Positions 61,550 to 64,000 of a stretch of DNA of 64,000 nucleotides are shown here, one piece after another; the stretch's first letter is position 1; each line of letters begins with the position of its first letter. Both the position numbers and the translations under genes were made by a program. Source of the stretch: Ignavibacteriota bacterium (GTDB lineage: Bacteria > Bacteroidota > Ignavibacteria > UBA10030 > UBA6906); assembly GCA_016707525.1 (NCBI GenBank), contig JADJHP010000002.1:504501-568500 (forward strand), read 5' to 3'. Below the pieces are notes generated by a model. The model was given only the letters and a program-made list of their open reading frames with translations, was not told the DNA's origin and made no database searches.

Positions 61550-62683
61550 GTGAACAGACGGATCATGATCCTGGCGGGCGAAGCCTCCGGTGATCTTCAT
61601 GGCGCAGGGGTCGTCCGCGCATTGCGCGAGTTGTCGCCCGGCATAGAGATCTTCGGGATGGGCGGCGACCACATGCGCGGGGAAGGAATGGATATCCTGG
61701 TGGATATCCGCAAGATGGCGTTCATGGGGTTCGTGGAGGTCGCGCGCAATCTCGGCACCGTCTTTGAAGCAGAGCGTGTGCTGGGCCGGGCAATGGAGCA
61801 GCGCAAGCCGGAAGCGGTGCTGCTGATCGATTATCCCGGGTTCAATCTCCGGTTCGCCCGCCGCGCCCGCACGGCAGGTGTGGCAGTGTTCTATTATATC
61901 AGCCCGCAGGTCTGGGCCTGGCACAAGAGCAGGGTCCACACCATCCGGGAACGGGTCGACCGTATGCACGTGATCTTCCCGTTTGAAGAGGTGTTGTTCC
62001 GGGAAGCGGGAGTGCCGGTCACGTTCGTGGGCCATCCGCTCGTGGAACGGCTCGCGCCGCTTCCCGACCCTGCCGCGTGGTTGCGGGGACAGGGATTCGA
62101 TCCGGAGCGGCCATTGCTCGGACTCTTCCCGGGGAGCAGGACACAGGAGATCGAGCGGATACTGCCTGCCATGGTAGAGGCAGCGTGTACCCTGGCTGCC
62201 GGCGGCGCATGCCAGGTCGCGATCGGCCGCGCGGCGATCCTGGAGCATGGGGTGATCGAACAGTATGTGCCCGAGGATGCAGGGATACGCATCGTCGAGC
62301 ACGGGACACACGAACTGATGCAATGTTCGACCGCCGCGCTGGTGACGTCGGGAACGGCGACGCTGGAGATCGGATGGTACGGGACCCCGTTCGTTGTCGT
62401 GTACCGCACCTCGCCGGTGACGTTCGCGATCGGACGGCGGCTGGTGCAGGTGAAGCACATTGGACTTGTGAACATCGTTGCGGGGCAGACCCTGGTACCG
62501 GAACTGGTGCAGGGCGACTGCACGCCGGAACGGATGGTGCGGGAGGTCGGCCCGATGTTGTTCGACCGTGCGGTGCATGACCGGGTGCACGCGTCACTCG
62601 GCGTGATACGGGAGCGGCTCGGCGGCCCGGGCGCATCCCGGCGCGTTGCCGAATCGATCCTGTCTGGAAGAGGAGTTGCATGA
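61550..62683 (+). CDS. lpxB: Lipid-A-disaccharide synthase
   Basis: 377 aa. A GT-B (GT19) enzyme that joins UDP-diacylglucosamine and lipid X in lipid A synthesis. ILAGEASGDLHGAGVVRAL, GIEIFGMGGDHM, LIDYPGFNLRFARRAR, YYISPQVWAWHKSRV, VTFVGHPLVE, LGLFPGSRTQEIERILP and TSGTATLEIGWYGTPFVVVY are all present. GTG 61550 gives the conserved start. Together with lpxK downstream it shows a lipopolysaccharide-bearing, diderm organism. Confidence 0.97.
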   Translation: MNRRIMILAGEASGDLHGAGVVRALRELSPGIEIFGMGGDHMRGEGMDILVDIRKMAFMGFVEVARNLGTVFEAERVLGRAMEQRKPEAVLLIDYPGFNLRFARRARTAGVAVFYYISPQVWAWHKSRVHTIRERVDRMHVIFPFEEVLFREAGVPVTFVGHPLVERLAPLPDPAAWLRGQGFDPERPLLGLFPGSRTQEIERILPAMVEAACTLAAGGACQVAIGRAAILEHGVIEQYVPEDAGIRIVEHGTHELMQCSTAALVTSGTATLEIGWYGTPFVVVYRTSPVTFAIGRRLVQVKHIGLVNIVAGQTLVPELVQGDCTPERMVREVGPMLFDRAVHDRVHASLGVIRERLGGPGASRRVAESILSGRGVA

Positions 62684-63522
62684 AGCTGCAATGGACATAT
62701 GCGGTCACGGTCATCGTTCTTCTGGTCATGGCGGGCTGCGGGCCGTCTCCCGAGACGGCGCGGGTGGAACCTGTTGCTGCGGCGCCGACCACCAAGGAAG
62801 GATTGTACGTGCGCGGCCAGCAGCTCTGGATCGACAGGCAGGCAGACAGCGCGGCGGCATACTTCCTCCGTTCGGCGTCGATGGATTCCTCCTTCCATCA
62901 GCCGCTGCGCGACCTCGCACAGATGCAGTATGAGCGCGCGATGCTGGAGCCGGACAAGAGCAGGAAGCGGATGGAATATCTCCGTTCTTCCCGTGCTCAG
63001 TATATCCGCCTCGAGGCACGCGGTGAGACGGAGTCCGACATCTATGAACGCTTGTGCGAGATGTCGTCGTCGCTCGGCGACGACCGCGCGTTCCTCGTGT
63101 ATGCTAAGAAGAACGCAGAGAAGTACCCGTACGACCGCCAGGTGTTCAACCTCACGCGCGCGTACTACGATGTCGGGGATTTTCAGGGCGTGATCCGGAC
63201 CGCCAAGGATGCCGTGGAGAAGTACAAGGAATCCCCGTACGTCGGCAGCTTCTATCGCATTCTGGGCAAGGCGTATACGAAGATCGACCGCGATCAGACC
63301 GCCGAGCGGATCCTCGTCGCCGGTCTGAAAGCGACGGATGGCCGCATCGCAGTCGCGAAGAACGCCGGCGGTGAGTATCGCTCCACGGATGCCTACCGCC
63401 GCCTCCATGAGGATAAGGTCCAGATGCTCCTGATCCTGAAGCAGCTCCATACGACCTACAAGGCGCAGGAGAAGCTGGAGCAGGTCGAGCGTCAGTTGAA
63501 AGAAGAAGGGTACGCCCGTTAA
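62680..63522 (+). CDS. TPR-like lipoprotein between lpxB and lpxK
   Basis: 280 aa. Signal with lipobox VMAGC (Cys20). The mature part is helical with TPR-like repeats (GQQLWIDRQADSAAAYFLRS, VFNLTRAYYDVGDFQGVIRT, FYRILGKAYTKIDRDQTAER) and a charged C-terminal coiled segment (KAQEKLEQVERQLKEEG). Its function is unknown; an envelope assembly role is suggested only by position. It overlaps lpxB by ATGA, and its stop TAA (63520-63522) overlaps the likely first codon of lpxK. Confidence 0.8.
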   Translation: MKLQWTYAVTVIVLLVMAGCGPSPETARVEPVAAAPTTKEGLYVRGQQLWIDRQADSAAAYFLRSASMDSSFHQPLRDLAQMQYERAMLEPDKSRKRMEYLRSSRAQYIRLEARGETESDIYERLCEMSSSLGDDRAFLVYAKKNAEKYPYDRQVFNLTRAYYDVGDFQGVIRTAKDAVEKYKESPYVGSFYRILGKAYTKIDRDQTAERILVAGLKATDGRIAVAKNAGGEYRSTDAYRRLHEDKVQMLLILKQLHTTYKAQEKLEQVERQLKEEGYAR

Positions 63523-64000
63523 CGCTCTCACGCCGCTGGCCTGCCTCTATGGGGTGGGGGTGTGGATGCGGAACACGGCGTATGATCACCGCCTGTTCAG
63601 TGTGTACAGGCCACCCGTTCCGGTGATCGCGGTCGGGAACCTGACGGTGGGCGGGACGGGGAAGACCCCGATGGTGGCATGGATCGCAGCATATCTTCGC
63701 ACGAAGCATGTGCGCACCGCGATCCTCAGCCGGGGGTACGGCAGAAGTTCGCACGGCGTCCGCGTTGTGTCCGATGGGAAACGGCTCCTGGCCGATGCCC
63801 GGGAAGGTGGTGATGAACCGGTGCAACTCGCGCGGTCCTTCCCCGACATACCGGTCGTCGTGGGTGAGAGTCGGAGCGATGCGGCGCGGGAGGCCCTGAA
63901 GTTGTTCGCCCCCGAGGTGCTGGTGCTGGATGATGCGTATCAGCATCGGGCGATCGCGCGGGACCTGAATGTGCTGGTCGTGGATGGGAGCAGTGACCTG
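63518..64000 (+). CDS. lpxK: Tetraacyldisaccharide 4'-kinase (3' end outside window), non-standard start
   Basis: Lipid A 4'-kinase, first ~161 residues visible and open at base 64000. LTPLACLYGVGVWMRNTAYD (N-terminal membrane helix), VIAVGNLTVGGTGKTPMV (Walker A), AILSRGYGR, GDEPVQLARSFPDIPVVVGESR and VLDDAYQHRAIARDLNVLVVD (family motif LDDGFQHR) are seen. No ATG, GTG or TTG lies in frame between stop TGA 63497-63499 and GTG 63554, which would cut off half of the membrane helix. Codon GTT 63518, overlapping the previous stop TAA, has AAGGG 7 nt upstream and gives the expected N-terminus. The start is uncertain. Confidence 0.88.

Noticed and set aside
1..64000. tRNA, rRNA, CRISPR, insertion sequence, prophage or riboswitch
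   Set aside because: Intergenic gaps are short, and no cloverleaf, repeat array, transposase or conserved aptamer was recognised on reading both strands; covariance-model searches could not be run.

Overview
The window looks like part of a high-GC chromosome from the Bacteroidota/Chlorobi-Ignavibacteria side of the tree. The evidence is a short Bacteroidetes-type primary sigma factor (285 aa), C-terminal type IX secretion (T9SS) sorting domains with the NYPNPFNP signature, a DUF5683 gene next to parAB, an O/P-type porin, and promoters that read TTG-N20-TAnnTT. Unlike many Bacteroidetes, several genes also carry clear Shine-Dalgarno sequences. Placement below phylum level is inference. I saw no tRNA, rRNA, CRISPR array, insertion sequence or prophage. 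No stretch over 300 bases lacks a gene; the largest gap is 18194-18418 (225 bp, between two minus-strand secreted-protein genes), and I found no convincing element in it.

Layout. 1-14371 (plus): tail of a degenerate GGDEF protein, a 65-residue zinc-ribbon-like protein coupled to deoB, the primary sigma factor, an NlpC/P60 lipoprotein, def-fmt, parA-parB-ridA-DUF5683, spmA-spmB, proline dehydrogenase, an OPT peptide transporter and the dipeptidase pepD. 14462-24578 (minus): secreted or surface proteins, namely two paralogous SGNH-esterase/Ig/ConA-like T9SS cargo genes (one broken by a frameshift), an SdiA-regulated-like lipoprotein and two lamin-tail-domain proteins. 24629-31914 (minus): a phosphate/polyphosphate and anion block with porin O/P, PiT transporter, DUF47 PhoU-like protein, a membrane-anchored unknown (probably frameshifted), a DASS anion symporter, an exopolyphosphatase and a CYTH-like protein. 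Divergent from it, 32070-35787 (plus): a membrane-anchored PhnD-like binding protein, a histidine kinase and an NtrC-type regulator joined by 4-nt overlaps and without any transporter gene.

35861-64000 (plus): an MFS transporter, a REC-PAS-GAF-PAS protein, uvrB, comF, gap-pgk (separated by an intrinsic terminator), rhomboid protease, ispG, ymdB-like, folD, P5C dehydrogenase, sucC, gatB, a tandem universal stress protein, tpiA, a GH2-like protein fused to a membrane domain, smc, a HAD phosphatase, an ICMT-like methyltransferase, lpxB, a lipoprotein and the start of lpxK.

Most of the window is core metabolism and cell-cycle machinery. The most noteworthy observations are: (i) deoB and gatB have no ATG/GTG/TTG start in the right place, and both appear to start at CTG inside a CTGA stop-start overlap, with lpxK a related third case; (ii) a GH2-like protein that has lost both catalytic glutamates and is fused to about six membrane helices, directly upstream of and overlapping smc; (iii) the binding protein/kinase/regulator trio facing the polyphosphate block across a perfect palindrome; (iv) a 1-nt frameshift splitting one of two tandem T9SS esterase-like genes; (v) a recurrent promoter architecture with a constant 20-nt spacer.
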